A DNA stretch of 36,149 nt from JAKFDI01 sp044508835 (GTDB lineage: Bacteria; Pseudomonadota; Gammaproteobacteria; Burkholderiales; Burkholderiaceae_C): assembly GCA_044508835.1 (NCBI GenBank), contig JBIQHD010000039.1, positions 1-36,149 on the forward strand, in the 5' to 3' direction. This document shows, one piece after another, positions 8,399 through 15,928 of the stretch (position 1 is the first letter of the stretch; each line of letters opens with the position of its first letter). The notes under the pieces were generated by a model, which saw only the letters and a list, made by a program, of their open reading frames with translations, searched no databases and had not been told where the DNA came from. The position numbers were made by a program, and so were the translations under genes.

Positions 8399-8448
8399 CC
8401 ACCTTGACATGGTGGGGGTCGTTGGTTCGAGTCCAATCGCGCCTACCA
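8399..8448 (+). other. attR: 3' half of tRNA-Val(GAC)
   Basis: The sequence folds as the 3' part of a tRNA. The anticodon stem CCACC/GGTGG (8399-8403 with 8411-8415) encloses the loop TTGACAT (8404-8410) with anticodon GAC. A short variable loop GGGTC follows, then a T-arm (GTTGG, loop TTCGAGT, CCAAT), the 3' acceptor strand CGCGCCT, discriminator A and an encoded CCA (8446-8448). The D-arm and 5' acceptor strand (expected AGGCGCG) are absent upstream, where element sequence begins. This is the duplicated target left at the far end of an element that integrated into tRNA-Val. An intact copy is predicted to the left of the window. Confidence 0.88.
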
Positions 8449-8491
8449 ACAAAATCAACAGCTTGCATAAGCTTGATCCAGATTTTGTTGG
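8446..8491. repeat. Inverted repeat just after the tRNA fragment
   Basis: Arms CCAACAAAATC (8446-8456) and GATTTTGTTGG (8481-8491) are perfect 11-bp complements separated by 24 bases. The left arm starts in the tRNA CCA end. It could form a hairpin in the original tRNA transcript trailer (processing or termination) or serve recombination. No T-run follows directly, and a clear terminator lies just downstream. Confidence 0.6.
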
Positions 8492-8509
8492 CCCGTACGG
8501 AAATCAAAG

Positions 8510-8534
8510 TAGCTCCGCAAGGAGCTATTTTTTT
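8510..8534 (+). terminator. Rho-independent terminator of the former tRNA-Val unit
   Basis: A 7-bp perfect stem TAGCTCC/GGAGCTA with a GCAA tetraloop is followed by seven T residues. This is a textbook intrinsic terminator on the plus strand, 62 bases after the tRNA CCA end. It is a chromosomal feature retained downstream of the insertion site. Confidence 0.9.
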
Positions 8535-8721
8535 GGGCGCCTTGCTCGTCAACGGAGTAGGCCGCCGGCGGTCCAGGTCGGCGCAATCCTCCTTCTGCAA
8601 GGTCGGCGTTCCACCGGCATCCGGAATTCGGTGGCCCATACCCCGGCCGTATGATGACCGCTCGATGCGGCTGCATCGCGCCAGCGCCGCGCTCGCCCAG
8701 CGGCTCCATGGAGAGATATGC

Positions 8722-9696
8722 ATGGCTGGAAACGACGGGGACCGGGTACCGATCGACTCGCAGAGCATCGACGCGCCGCTTTCGCGTGCGGCGGTGTTTC
8801 TCACGTTGACGGTCGCCGAAGGCCGAGGCGCCTTGCAGGCCGTGTGCGGCGTCCTGGACGGTCTCGACGACCTGATCAAGACGGTCGGCTTCCGCGATCT
8901 CAACGGCCGGCTGTCATGCATCACGGCCTTGGGATCGGGGCTGTGGGATCGCTTCGGGACCCGGAAGCGTCCGAAGGAACTGCGGCCCTTCGCACCGATC
9001 GAGGGCTTGGCACACAAGGCGCCGGCGACGCCCGGCGACCTCTTCTTCCACATCCGGGCCGAACGCGAGGATCTGTGCTTCGAGTTCGAGCGCGTGCTGC
9101 TCGATCAGCTGGGCAGCAGCGTCGAAGTGGCCGACGAGGTCAGGGGCTTTCGCTACTTCGACTCCCGCGACCTGCTCGGTTTCGTCGACGGTACGGCCAA
9201 CCCGACCGGCCGCGAGATCAACGCGTCGACGCTGGTCGGCGACGAGGATGCGGAGTTCGCGGGCGGGAGCTACGTGGTGGTGCAGAAGTACCTGCATCGG
9301 ATGCAGCCGTGGGCCCGGCTGTCCAAGGACGAGCAGGAACGGATCATCGGCCGCGAAATCGTCAGCAACGTCGAACTGCCCGACGCGAGGAGCGGGCAGA
9401 AGTCGCACAAGACCCTTGCCACCATCGTCGATGACGACGGGACCGAGCATGACATCCTGCGCGACAACATGCCCTTCGGCCGCCCCGGACAGGGCGAATA
9501 CGGCACCTACTTCATCGGGTACTCCCGGCATCTCTGGGTGACGCAGAAGATGCTCGAGCGCATGTTCCTCGGCGATCCGCCGGGCATGCACGACCGCCTG
9601 CTCGATTTCTCGACCGCCTGCACCGGTGCGGTGTTCTTCGCTCCCGCGCCCCGCACGGTGGGCGCGCTCGTGCGGGCGGCGCAACGCGTGGATTGA
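8722..9696 (+). CDS. DyP-type (YfeX-like) haem peroxidase
   Basis: This 324-residue dye-decolourising peroxidase is of the cytoplasmic YfeX/class P type. It uses H2O2 to oxidise substrates through a b-type haem; physiological substrates are poorly known. Visible landmarks are GFVDGTANP (153-161) with distal Asp156, the likely proximal haem ligand His229 in GQKSHKTLA, and distal Arg247 in ILRDNMPFG. The frame is open back into the tRNA fragment. The ATG at 8722 is chosen because the GGAGAGA ribosome site lies just upstream and homologues begin near here; an ATG at 8665 is possible. No Tat signal is present. It is the first chromosomal gene after the insertion site and is convergent with fumC. 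Confidence 0.92.
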   Translation: MAGNDGDRVPIDSQSIDAPLSRAAVFLTLTVAEGRGALQAVCGVLDGLDDLIKTVGFRDLNGRLSCITALGSGLWDRFGTRKRPKELRPFAPIEGLAHKAPATPGDLFFHIRAEREDLCFEFERVLLDQLGSSVEVADEVRGFRYFDSRDLLGFVDGTANPTGREINASTLVGDEDAEFAGGSYVVVQKYLHRMQPWARLSKDEQERIIGREIVSNVELPDARSGQKSHKTLATIVDDDGTEHDILRDNMPFGRPGQGEYGTYFIGYSRHLWVTQKMLERMFLGDPPGMHDRLLDFSTACTGAVFFAPAPRTVGALVRAAQRVD

Positions 9697-9745
9697 CCTT
9701 GGACCTTGGCTTGGGCGGCTCTCGGGCATCCATGAAGCACGGCTG

Positions 9746-9764
9746 ACACGCCTGAACGGCGTGT
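9746..9764. terminator. Possible bidirectional stem-loop between convergent genes
   Basis: ACACGCC (9746-9752) and GGCGTGT (9758-9764) form a 7-bp hairpin between the end of the DyP peroxidase gene and the stop codon of fumC. There is no T-run, so termination is only suggested by location. Confidence 0.35.
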
Positions 9765-11168
9765 TCAGGGCTCGCCGGTCAGCCGCACGGGATCGAGCAG
9801 GCGCTCCAGGTCGGCGCGCGGGATGTCCGTGCGTTCGGCCGCCACGTCGACGATGGGCCGGCCTTCGCGGTAGGCCTGCTTGGCGATGTCCGCCGCCTTG
9901 GCGTAGCCGATCAGCGGGTTCAGCGCGGTCACCAGGATGGGGTTGCGCGCCAGCGCGTCCTTGAGCCGCCCCTCGTTGACCTTGAAGCCGGCGATCGCCT
10001 TGTCGGCCAGCAGCGGCGTCACGCGGGCGAGCAGCCCGATGCTCTCGAGCAGGTTGCGCGCCACCAGCGGCAGCATGACGTTCAGCTCGAAGTTGCCCGA
10101 CTGCCCAGCCACGGTGATGGCGGCATCGTTGCCGATCACCTGCGCGGCCACCATGGCCGTGGCTTCCGGGATCACCGGGTTGACCTTGCCGGGCATGATG
10201 GACGAGCCCGGCTGCAGCGCTTCCAGCTCGATCTCCCCGAGGCCGGCCAGCGGGCCGGAGTTCATCCAGCGCAGGTCGTTGGCGATCTTCATCAGCGCCA
10301 CGGCCAGCACCTTGAGCGCGCCCGATGCCGCGACGGCCACGTCCTGGGCGCCCATCAGCGCGAAGCGGCTGGCGCCCGGCTGGAACGGCAAGCCGGACAG
10401 CTCGCCCAGGGCCTGGCAGCAGCGCGCCGCGAAGCGCGGGTCGGCGTTCACGCCGGTGCCCACGGCGGTGCCGCCGATCGCCAGCCGCTGCAGGTGCGGC
10501 TGCACCGCCCTGAGATGCTCCATGGCGGCCTGGACCTGCGCCGCCCAGCCGGTGAGCACCTGGCTCAGGCGCACCGGCATCGCGTCCATCAGGTGCGTGC
10601 GCCCGGTCTTGACGCTGTCGTGGCATGCCGCCGCCTTGGCGAGCGTCGCCTCGACCAGGTGCTCGAGCGACGGCAGCAGTTCGCGGTGGATCGCCAGCGC
10701 CGCGGCCACGTGGATGCTGCTGGGCACCACGTCGTTGCTGCTCTGCCCGGCGTTGACCATATCGTTGGCGTCCACCGTCCCGGCGAGCTTGCGGCCGGCC
10801 AGCGTCGCGACGACCTCGTTCACGTTCATGTTGCTGCTGGTGCCCGAGCCGGTCTGGAAGACGTCGACCGGGAAGTGGCGCATCAGCCCGGCGTCGTCCA
10901 GGCCGAGCAGCTCGGCGCACACCGCCGCGATGGCGCGGGCCGCGGGTTCGGGGACCGTTCCCAGGCCTTCGTTGGCGCGGGCCGCCGCGGCCTTGACCAG
11001 CAGCACCGCGCGGATGAACCCCACCGGCATGGGCTGGCCGCTGATCGGAAAGTTGAGCACGGCGCGCTGGGTCTGCGCGCCGTAGAGGGCGTCGAGCGGG
11101 ACTTCCATCGGGCCCATGGAGTCGCGCTCGGTGCGCGTGGAGGCGGGTCGGTCTTGTGCAGGGGTCAC
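9765..11168 (-). CDS. fumC: Class II (iron-independent) fumarate hydratase
   Basis: The protein is 467 residues, the normal FumC length. It interconverts fumarate and malate in the TCA cycle without an Fe-S cluster. The fumarase/aspartase signature GSSIMPGKVN is near residue 320, with TGSGTSSNMNVNEV and TGRTHLMDAMPVRLSQ (catalytic His loop) before it. The start is a GTG at 11168, chosen because it forms a 4-base GTGA overlap with the stop of the upstream FagA-like gene, which implies translational coupling; an open frame continues upstream but only as antisense. It belongs to a Fur-box-preceded operon, matching the known use of FumC to replace iron-dependent fumarases under iron limitation, as in the Pseudomonas fagA-fumC-sodA operon. 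Confidence 0.95.
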   Translation of the reverse strand: MTPAQDRPASTRTERDSMGPMEVPLDALYGAQTQRAVLNFPISGQPMPVGFIRAVLLVKAAAARANEGLGTVPEPAARAIAAVCAELLGLDDAGLMRHFPVDVFQTGSGTSSNMNVNEVVATLAGRKLAGTVDANDMVNAGQSSNDVVPSSIHVAAALAIHRELLPSLEHLVEATLAKAAACHDSVKTGRTHLMDAMPVRLSQVLTGWAAQVQAAMEHLRAVQPHLQRLAIGGTAVGTGVNADPRFAARCCQALGELSGLPFQPGASRFALMGAQDVAVAASGALKVLAVALMKIANDLRWMNSGPLAGLGEIELEALQPGSSIMPGKVNPVIPEATAMVAAQVIGNDAAITVAGQSGNFELNVMLPLVARNLLESIGLLARVTPLLADKAIAGFKVNEGRLKDALARNPILVTALNPLIGYAKAADIAKQAYREGRPIVDVAAERTDIPRADLERLLDPVRLTGEP

Positions 11169-11536
11169 GGTGCGTACCTGAAGTCGGTCGGGTGGTAGGA
11201 AAAGTTCGCCAGGCGATGGGCCAGATACTGCGCCCGCGCGGCCGAGGCGTTGTCGTGAACCAGTGCCCCGAGTGCGGCCAATGGGCGGCCGCAGGCGTCC
11301 AGGCAGGTGATGCGCCACACGATGGGCAGCAGCGCGTCGTAGGCGGTGGCCAGAAGCAGGCTCAGGGTGCGGTCGTGGACCTGCCAGGGCGCATGGCCGT
11401 GGTGCGCGACCAGGAGTTCGCCGCAGTGCACGTACGCGGCGATCAGGCGGGGGTCGTCCGGGCAGAGGGCCAGGCGCAGCTTCATGCCCAGCCTGTGCCG
11501 GTGGGACAGCAGGGTGGTCGCGTCCATCGGCTTCAT
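11165..11536 (-). CDS. fagA: FagA-like small protein of the fumC operon
   Basis: This 123-residue soluble protein resembles what I recall of Pseudomonas FagA (Fur-associated gene A), the unknown-function gene preceding fumC in the iron-regulated fagA-fumC-orfX-sodA operon. Features include CPDDPRLIAAYVHCGELL, a central LLLATAYDALLPIVWR and a HRLANF-containing tail. No catalytic motif is apparent. Its ATG overlaps the stop of the 30-codon microprotein gene (ATGA) and its stop overlaps the fumC start (GTGA), so all three are one tightly coupled unit. The name rests on remembered similarity plus synteny, so it is moderately certain. Confidence 0.65.
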   Translation of the reverse strand: MKPMDATTLLSHRHRLGMKLRLALCPDDPRLIAAYVHCGELLVAHHGHAPWQVHDRTLSLLLATAYDALLPIVWRITCLDACGRPLAALGALVHDNASAARAQYLAHRLANFSYHPTDFRYAP

Positions 11537-11625
11537 TGCGCGAACGGGACGAACTCGTACACCGCCACGACCACGGCGACGATGATGGCCCAGTCCATGG
11601 CCGCGCGCCAGGCGGGGCCTCTCAT
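11533..11625 (-). CDS. Putative 30-residue membrane microprotein
   Basis: A 30-codon frame begins at ATG 11625, encodes a short basic start (MRGPAWRAAM) and one hydrophobic helix (WAIIVAVVVAVYEFVPF), and stops with a 4-base ATGA overlap into the FagA-like gene. The overlap and position directly after the Fur-regulated leader support translation. No family is known to me. It would be a single-pass inner membrane peptide, expressed under iron starvation if the operon assignment holds. Confidence 0.45.
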   Translation of the reverse strand: MRGPAWRAAMDWAIIVAVVVAVYEFVPFAQ

Positions 11626-11788
11626 GGCCGGCCCCGATGGAGGGGCCCGGCGGCAGCGGGCGGGGCGAGGGGGCGTTCGGCAGGCAGCATGCGTCAAGGA
11701 CTCGGCGGGAGCACAGGGCTGGCTGCGGGCTGGCGTGCGGGTGGGCGACGACGCGACCGGACGACCGACCGCGTCGCGCCAGTCTAGA

Positions 11789-11809
11789 TGAGAATGAGTG
11801 TTATTTGCA
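11789..11809. promoter_or_regulatory. Fur-box-like site between divergent operons
   Basis: A left half-site TGAGAATGA and a right part TTATTTGCA form an imperfect palindrome resembling the Fur consensus (TGAGAAT/ATTCTCA halves). It lies about 165 bases before the microprotein-FagA-fumC operon on one strand and about 90 bases before the DUF3016 gene on the other, so it could repress both when iron is plentiful. Confidence 0.6.
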
Positions 11810-11899
11810 ATATGGGGATGCCGCCGCCCGGCCGTTCCGGAACTGCCTTGCCGGTGCCGGCGTCCAAGAAGGCTTTCGGAAAAGGTTCGAGGATCCGCC

Positions 11900-12412
11900 A
11901 TGAACGCCAAGCGCTCCAGCCTCGTCGTCGGTGCCGTCCTGCTGGCCGCCGGCTTTCCCTCGGTCGCCGCGAACCTCACCGTGACGTTCGTGCAGCCCGA
12001 GAAGTACGTCGATGCCGGCTACTCGCGGCCCTTCGCCAGCGAGGCGGAGCGCGTGCAGGTGCAGCGCGGCATCGAGCAGCATCTGCAGCGGCTCGCCGAG
12101 CGCCACCTGGCCGCGGGCGATTCGCTGAGGATCGAGGTGCTGGACATCGACCTGGCCGGCCACTTCGAGCCGTTCAGCACGCGCCATGGCGCCGACCTGC
12201 GCATCGTGCGCGACGTGACCTGGCCGCGCATCAAGCTGCGCTACGTCCTCTCGCACGACGGCCAGGTCGTGGCCGACGGGGAAGAGCAGGTCTCCGACAA
12301 GGGCTTTCTCATGGGCGGCAACCGCTATTCGAGCTCGGACCGCCTGCGCTACGAGAAGGCGATGCTCGACGACTGGTTCGAGCGGCGGATCGGGAAGCGG
12401 CCGCAGGGCTGA
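11900..12412 (+). CDS. DUF3016 periplasmic protein, likely iron-regulated
   Basis: This 170-residue protein has a Sec signal peptide (MNAKRSSLVVGAVLLAAGFPSVAA) followed by the DUF3016 pattern. LTVTFVQPEKYVDAGYS begins it, LRIEVLDIDLAGHFEP is in the middle, and a C-terminal DRLRYEKAMLDDWFERR ends it. Function is unknown; members are small exported proteins. The start at 11900 is preferred over upstream in-frame codons because the signal peptide begins there. Upstream lies a Fur-like box shared with the fumC operon, suggesting iron-dependent expression. Confidence 0.85.
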   Translation: MNAKRSSLVVGAVLLAAGFPSVAANLTVTFVQPEKYVDAGYSRPFASEAERVQVQRGIEQHLQRLAERHLAAGDSLRIEVLDIDLAGHFEPFSTRHGADLRIVRDVTWPRIKLRYVLSHDGQVVADGEEQVSDKGFLMGGNRYSSSDRLRYEKAMLDDWFERRIGKRPQG

Positions 12413-12545
12413 CTCGGGCGCCTCGGCGGAGGCCGCCGCCGGCCCGCCCGATCGACGTATCCCGTCGGCGCGGCGCGGGCGCGATCCGCGCGATGCCGGG
12501 GTCCCGGGCCCGGGAACACCTCTACCATCGATCTTTGGGATAGGA

Positions 12546-12562
12546 ATGAGAATTATTCTCAT
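12546..12562. promoter_or_regulatory. Perfect Fur box upstream of the ZIP transporter operon
   Basis: ATGAGAATTATTCTCAT is a perfect palindrome containing the 7-1-7 Fur motif TGAGAAT-T-ATTCTCA. It is the best Fur site in the window. It lies about 130 bases before the ZIP gene, leaving a long leader that holds no clear gene. Confidence 0.88.
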
Positions 12563-12694
12563 CTATGATGGGAGTATGAGCCGATTGATCCTCGTTCCGC
12601 GCATGAACTTCCCGCAAGGCCGGCCTTGGGGCGCCGGGCTGCCCGTCCCGACCCGGGCGCGCGGAACCTCGCGGACGAGAGAGGGGAGGCCCGG

Positions 12695-13600
12695 ATGAAC
12701 GAGGCGTCGACCTTCGCCGGCCGGCGCGCGTGGCGGCTGCGCCGGTGGGTGGGGCTGGCCATCTCGCTGACCGGGGTGCTCGTGCTGCTGGGGCAGTGGT
12801 GGGGCGCGCTGCGCGACGACCCGGTCGTCGTGAGCGCGCTGCTGGGCGGATCCGCCGCCGCGCTGGCCACGGCGCTCGGCACCTTGCCGGTGCTGCTGTC
12901 CCAGCGCCTGTCCGACCGCGTGCAGGACACGCTGTTCGGCTTCGGCGCCGGCGTCATGCTGGCCGCCAGCGCGTTCTCGCTGGTGATCCCCGGCCTGCAG
13001 GCCGCGCGTGCGACCGGCACCTTCGGCGGCGGCCCGTGGGCCGCGGGCGGCGTGGTCGGCGCCGCGATCCTGGCCGGCGCCGTCGCCCTGCTGGCGATGG
13101 ACCGGCTGCTGCCGCACGAGCACTTCATCAAGGGCCGCGAAGGCGCCGCCGCTCGCACGCTGCGCCGGACCTGGCTCTTCGTCGTCGCCATCGCCCTGCA
13201 CAACCTGCCCGAGGGGCTGGCCATCGGCGTGGGCTATGCGGGCAACGACGACGTGCGGGCCAACGCGCTGGCGATGGGCATCGCCATCCAGGACGTGCCG
13301 GAAGGCCTGGTCGTGGCCGCCGCCTTGCTGGCGGCCGGCTACCGGCGCGCGGTCGCGGTGGGCCTGGGCGTCGCCTCGGGCCTGGTCGAGCCGGTCGGCG
13401 CCGTGGCCGGCGCGGCCATCGTCGGCTACTCGGCGGCGCTGCTGCCCTGGGGCCTGGGCTTTGCCGCGGGCGCCATGCTCTTCGTGATCAGCCACGAGAT
13501 CGTTCCCGAATCGCATCGCAAGGGGCATGAGGCCTATGCGACCGCGGGCCTGATCGTCGGCTTCGTGCTGATGATGATGCTGGACACGGCGCTTGCCTGA
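12695..13600 (+). CDS. ZIP-family divalent metal transporter
   Basis: This 301-residue polytopic inner-membrane protein has about eight hydrophobic segments. The metal-site motifs in the two central helices are HNLPEG (169-174) and QDVPEG (199-204); the second has Gln where many ZupT-like members have His or Asn. ZIP proteins import Zn, Mn or Fe. The start at 12695 has a GAGGGGAGG site; the frame is open further upstream without a better start. A perfect Fur box upstream suggests import of iron, or of manganese as its substitute during iron starvation, matching Pseudomonas, where a ZIP gene neighbours the fagA-fumC-sodA operon. It is followed after 15 bases by the methyltransferase gene. Confidence 0.9.
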   Translation: MNEASTFAGRRAWRLRRWVGLAISLTGVLVLLGQWWGALRDDPVVVSALLGGSAAALATALGTLPVLLSQRLSDRVQDTLFGFGAGVMLAASAFSLVIPGLQAARATGTFGGGPWAAGGVVGAAILAGAVALLAMDRLLPHEHFIKGREGAAARTLRRTWLFVVAIALHNLPEGLAIGVGYAGNDDVRANALAMGIAIQDVPEGLVVAAALLAAGYRRAVAVGLGVASGLVEPVGAVAGAAIVGYSAALLPWGLGFAAGAMLFVISHEIVPESHRKGHEAYATAGLIVGFVLMMMLDTALA

Positions 13601-13615
13601 GGAAGGAGCGACGCC

Positions 13616-14551
13616 ATGGATGGATTCCTCGCCGAGCGCACGCCGCCCGACCTGGCGCTGACGGAGGGCCGGCCGGCCCTGGCGGACAGGCCCGATGACG
13701 GCGGTCCGCCGCAGGCGCTCGCGCAGGCCCTCGGCGCCATGTCGGCCGTGCCGTCGACGCTGCGCATCCCGCTGGCCGCGCGTGCGCTCGGCGACGCGGT
13801 GTTCCCGGCCATGGCCGTCGGCGACGCGCAGGCGGCGCGCATGCTGGCCGCGCTGGGCGACGACGGCACGCAGTGGCTGCGCGACCGCGCCAGCGTCTAC
13901 GGCGTGCTGGCGCGCACGCGCCGCTTCCGCGAGCTGGCCGGCGCCTTCCTGGCGGAGCACCCGGACGGCCACGTCGTCAACCTGGGCTGCGGCCTGGCGC
14001 ACTACTTCCAGTGGCTGGACAACGGCCGCGCCCGCATGACCGACGCGGACCTGCCGGAGGTGCTGGCCATCCGGCGTGCGCTGCTCCCGGCCGATGGCGG
14101 GCGGCACGTGCTGCGCGAGTTCGACCTGGCCGATCCGGGCTGGTGGGACGGCCTCGGCCTGCCGGCGGCGCGGGACGCGGCGCCGGTCTTCCTGTTCTCC
14201 GAAGGCGTGCTGATGTACCTGCAGCCGGCCACCGTGCACGCGCTGCTGCGCGCGGTCGGCGAGCGCGCGCCGTCCGGGTCGACCTTCGCCTTCGACGCCA
14301 TGTGCTGGCTGGCGGAAGGGCGCGCCCAGCAGCACCCGTCGGTCCGGCACACGCAGGCCCAGTTCCATTGGGGGCCGAGGCGCCTGCGGGAGCTGACGGC
14401 GCCGTCGCCGCGCCTGCAGCTCGCCGCCGTTCACCCGGTGATGGAGGGCTACGGCTGGCCCTACGGCGTGCTGGGGCCGGCGTTCCGCATGTTCTTCGGC
14501 GTGCCGTTCTACGCGCTCTACGAGTTGCGCACCCACGATCCAGGAGGCTGA
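13616..14551 (+). CDS. Class I SAM methyltransferase, leucine carboxyl methyltransferase (LCM) family
   Basis: This 311-residue protein has the LCM/PPM-type SAM fold. The glycine-rich SAM loop is in VVNLGCGLAHYFQWLD (about 119-135), followed by TDADLPEV, which contains the acidic ribose-binding residue, and FSEGVLMYLQP (about 196-206), typical of the family. Such bacterial enzymes are thought to methylate carboxyl or hydroxyl groups of small molecules; the substrate here is unknown. It has an AGGAAGGAG ribosome site and sits between the ZIP and DUF2325 genes in one operon, so a link to metal starvation, such as metallophore modification, is possible but unproven. Confidence 0.85.
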   Translation: MDGFLAERTPPDLALTEGRPALADRPDDGGPPQALAQALGAMSAVPSTLRIPLAARALGDAVFPAMAVGDAQAARMLAALGDDGTQWLRDRASVYGVLARTRRFRELAGAFLAEHPDGHVVNLGCGLAHYFQWLDNGRARMTDADLPEVLAIRRALLPADGGRHVLREFDLADPGWWDGLGLPAARDAAPVFLFSEGVLMYLQPATVHALLRAVGERAPSGSTFAFDAMCWLAEGRAQQHPSVRHTQAQFHWGPRRLRELTAPSPRLQLAAVHPVMEGYGWPYGVLGPAFRMFFGVPFYALYELRTHDPGG

Positions 14552-14556
14552 CACCC

Positions 14557-15162
14557 ATGCAGGTTGCCGAGCATGACTTCGAGGCGCTGGCGCGCGAGCA
14601 CCGCGCGCTGATCCGCGACTACGGCCGGGTGCAGGCGCGCTGCAGCGAGCAGCTGCGCGAGCAGGCCCGCGAGATCGGCCGGCTCCAGGCGCAGGCGATG
14701 CGGCTGCGCGCCGAAGTGATCGTGCGCGAGACGGCGCTCGCCTGGGCCCGGGAGGATCGGGCCGCGCTCGAGCAGGCCATTCCGGGCCTGCCCCGGCGCG
14801 TCACCCTCGCACGGCGCGTCGATGCGCTGCTCGTGCGCATCCAGGACCTCATGCGCGAGCGCCCGCGCGCCGAGCGGCGCAAAGCGGAGGAGGCCAGGGC
14901 GCCCGCGCCGGCGCCCGTGCCGGCGGCCGAGGCAGCGCCGGCGCAGGACGAACCGGACGCGCTGGAAGCCAGCCTGCGCGCTGCCGACCTGGTGATCTGC
15001 CAGACCGGATGCCTGAGCCACGGCGCGTTCTGGCGCGTGCAGGACCATTGCAAGCGCACCGGCAAGGCCTGCGTGATGGTGGAGCAACCCGAGGCCCTGC
15101 GCATCATGCGCATCGACGCCGAGCCGGGCGGCGGCAGCCTGGCGCACCTGAAGGCACGGTAG
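14557..15162 (+). CDS. DUF2325 protein with coiled coil and Cys/His cluster
   Basis: This 201-residue protein starts at ATG 14557 with an AGGAGG site 5 bases after the methyltransferase stop. Residues 1-110 are charged and helical (likely coiled coil), 111-135 are an Ala/Pro linker, and 140-200 form the DUF2325 domain (ADLVICQTGCLSHGAFWRVQ). Cys148, Cys152, His155, Cys165 and Cys172 cluster there and could bind a metal or act as a redox sensor. Function of the family is unknown. It is the last gene of the Fur-box-preceded ZIP operon and precedes the sigma factor operon. Confidence 0.85.
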   Translation: MQVAEHDFEALAREHRALIRDYGRVQARCSEQLREQAREIGRLQAQAMRLRAEVIVRETALAWAREDRAALEQAIPGLPRRVTLARRVDALLVRIQDLMRERPRAERRKAEEARAPAPAPVPAAEAAPAQDEPDALEASLRAADLVICQTGCLSHGAFWRVQDHCKRTGKACVMVEQPEALRIMRIDAEPGGGSLAHLKAR

Positions 15163-15257
15163 TCCAGCGATCCGGCCCCTGCCGGGATCCCGCGGCGGTC
15201 GCGCGTTCGCGCCCGGCGGCATGCGCCTTCGCGCGCGCGCCGGCCTTGCGTTTCGTC

Positions 15258-15280
15258 ATGAGAATAAAAATCATTCTTAT
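15258..15280. promoter_or_regulatory. Fur-box-like site upstream of the sigma factor gene
   Basis: ATGAGAATAAAAATCATTCT, continuing to 15280, contains the left half TGAGAAT and the right half ATCATTCTTA. It closely resembles the Fur consensus and lies 27 bases before the ATG of the FecI-like gene, overlapping the expected promoter. It should repress the sigma factor when iron is sufficient. Confidence 0.8.
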
Positions 15281-15306
15281 TTGAAGCCTAGAATCGCCGG
15301 CTCCCC

Positions 15307-15804
15307 ATGCCCAGCGATCCCCAAGCCACCTTCATTGCCCACCGGCAAGAGCTGCTGGCGTGGTTCACGTACAGGCTGCGCGACACCCACCTGGCCCGGG
15401 ATCTCGTGCAGGAGCTGTTCATCCGCTTCATCGAGGCCGCCCCGGCGGCGGGCGTGCAGGACGCGCGGGCCTACCTGTTCCAGATCGCGCGCAACATGCT
15501 CGCCGACCGTGCGCGGCAGCAGGCCGTGCGCCGCACGGACAACGTCGCCCACGAGGACCTGGCCCGCATCGCCGACGACGCCCCGGGGCCCGAGCAGACC
15601 ATGGCCCAGCGCGAGCGGCTGGCCGAGCTGGCGGCGGTGCTGGGAGAGCTGCCCGAGCTGACCCAGCAGATCTTCGTTCGCCACCGCGTCTGGGACAGGA
15701 CCTACGAACAGGTCGCCGCCGAGCTGGGAATCTCGACCAGCACGGTCCAGAAGCACCTCGCGCGAGCGCTGGCCCACGTGATGAAGCGGATGAAGCCGAA
15801 CTGA
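15307..15804 (+). CDS. FecI/HurI-like ECF sigma factor
   Basis: This 165-residue ECF sigma factor of the iron-starvation group has a region 2 (LARDLVQELFIRFIE, then ARAYLFQIARNMLADRARQQ) and a region 4 helix-turn-helix (LTQQIFVRHRVWDRTYEQVA, then ELGISTSTVQKHLARAL). It would direct RNA polymerase to the haem receptor promoter when its FecR partner relays receptor occupancy. A Fur box lies just upstream. It is followed, after 124 bases, by a FecR gene and then a receptor with an STN domain, the full three-part cell-surface signalling set. By analogy with Bordetella hurI-hurR-bhuR it probably responds to haem. Confidence 0.92.
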   Translation: MPSDPQATFIAHRQELLAWFTYRLRDTHLARDLVQELFIRFIEAAPAAGVQDARAYLFQIARNMLADRARQQAVRRTDNVAHEDLARIADDAPGPEQTMAQRERLAELAAVLGELPELTQQIFVRHRVWDRTYEQVAAELGISTSTVQKHLARALAHVMKRMKPN

Positions 15805-15928
15805 CCCGTGAGGCGCCCGAGGCAGGCCCGAGCCGCCTGCGGCATCCTCGCTTACCGGATATGCGCCGCTGAAACGTCTTCGTCCCGAGACATCCCGCCC
15901 CCTTGTCGGATCCACCGAGGCCCGTTGC

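Larger units (their letters stand above)
1..8448. mobile_element. Right-hand part of an integrative element inserted at tRNA-Val(GAC)
   Basis: The block runs from the left edge to a 3' tRNA-Val fragment at 8399-8448. It carries typical element genes: a ParB C-terminal remnant, an AlpA-type regulator and a tyrosine integrase that is the last gene before the tRNA fragment. The large minus-strand genes between AlpA and the integrase are visibly richer in A/T than the 9.7-31 kb chromosomal part. The tRNA fragment points away from the element, so the complete tRNA and the other end should lie to the left, outside the window. Size and mobility (integrative conjugative element or simple island) cannot be judged because no transfer genes are visible. 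The right boundary is well supported. Confidence 0.8.

Noticed and set aside
8399..8448. A complete functional tRNA-Val
   Set aside because: The 5' acceptor strand and D-arm are not present upstream; only the anticodon arm onward is intact.
8404..8721. Extension of the DyP peroxidase upstream to 8404
   Set aside because: The added sequence would run through the tRNA fragment and an intrinsic terminator and has no peroxidase similarity; a ribosome site and normal start are at 8722.
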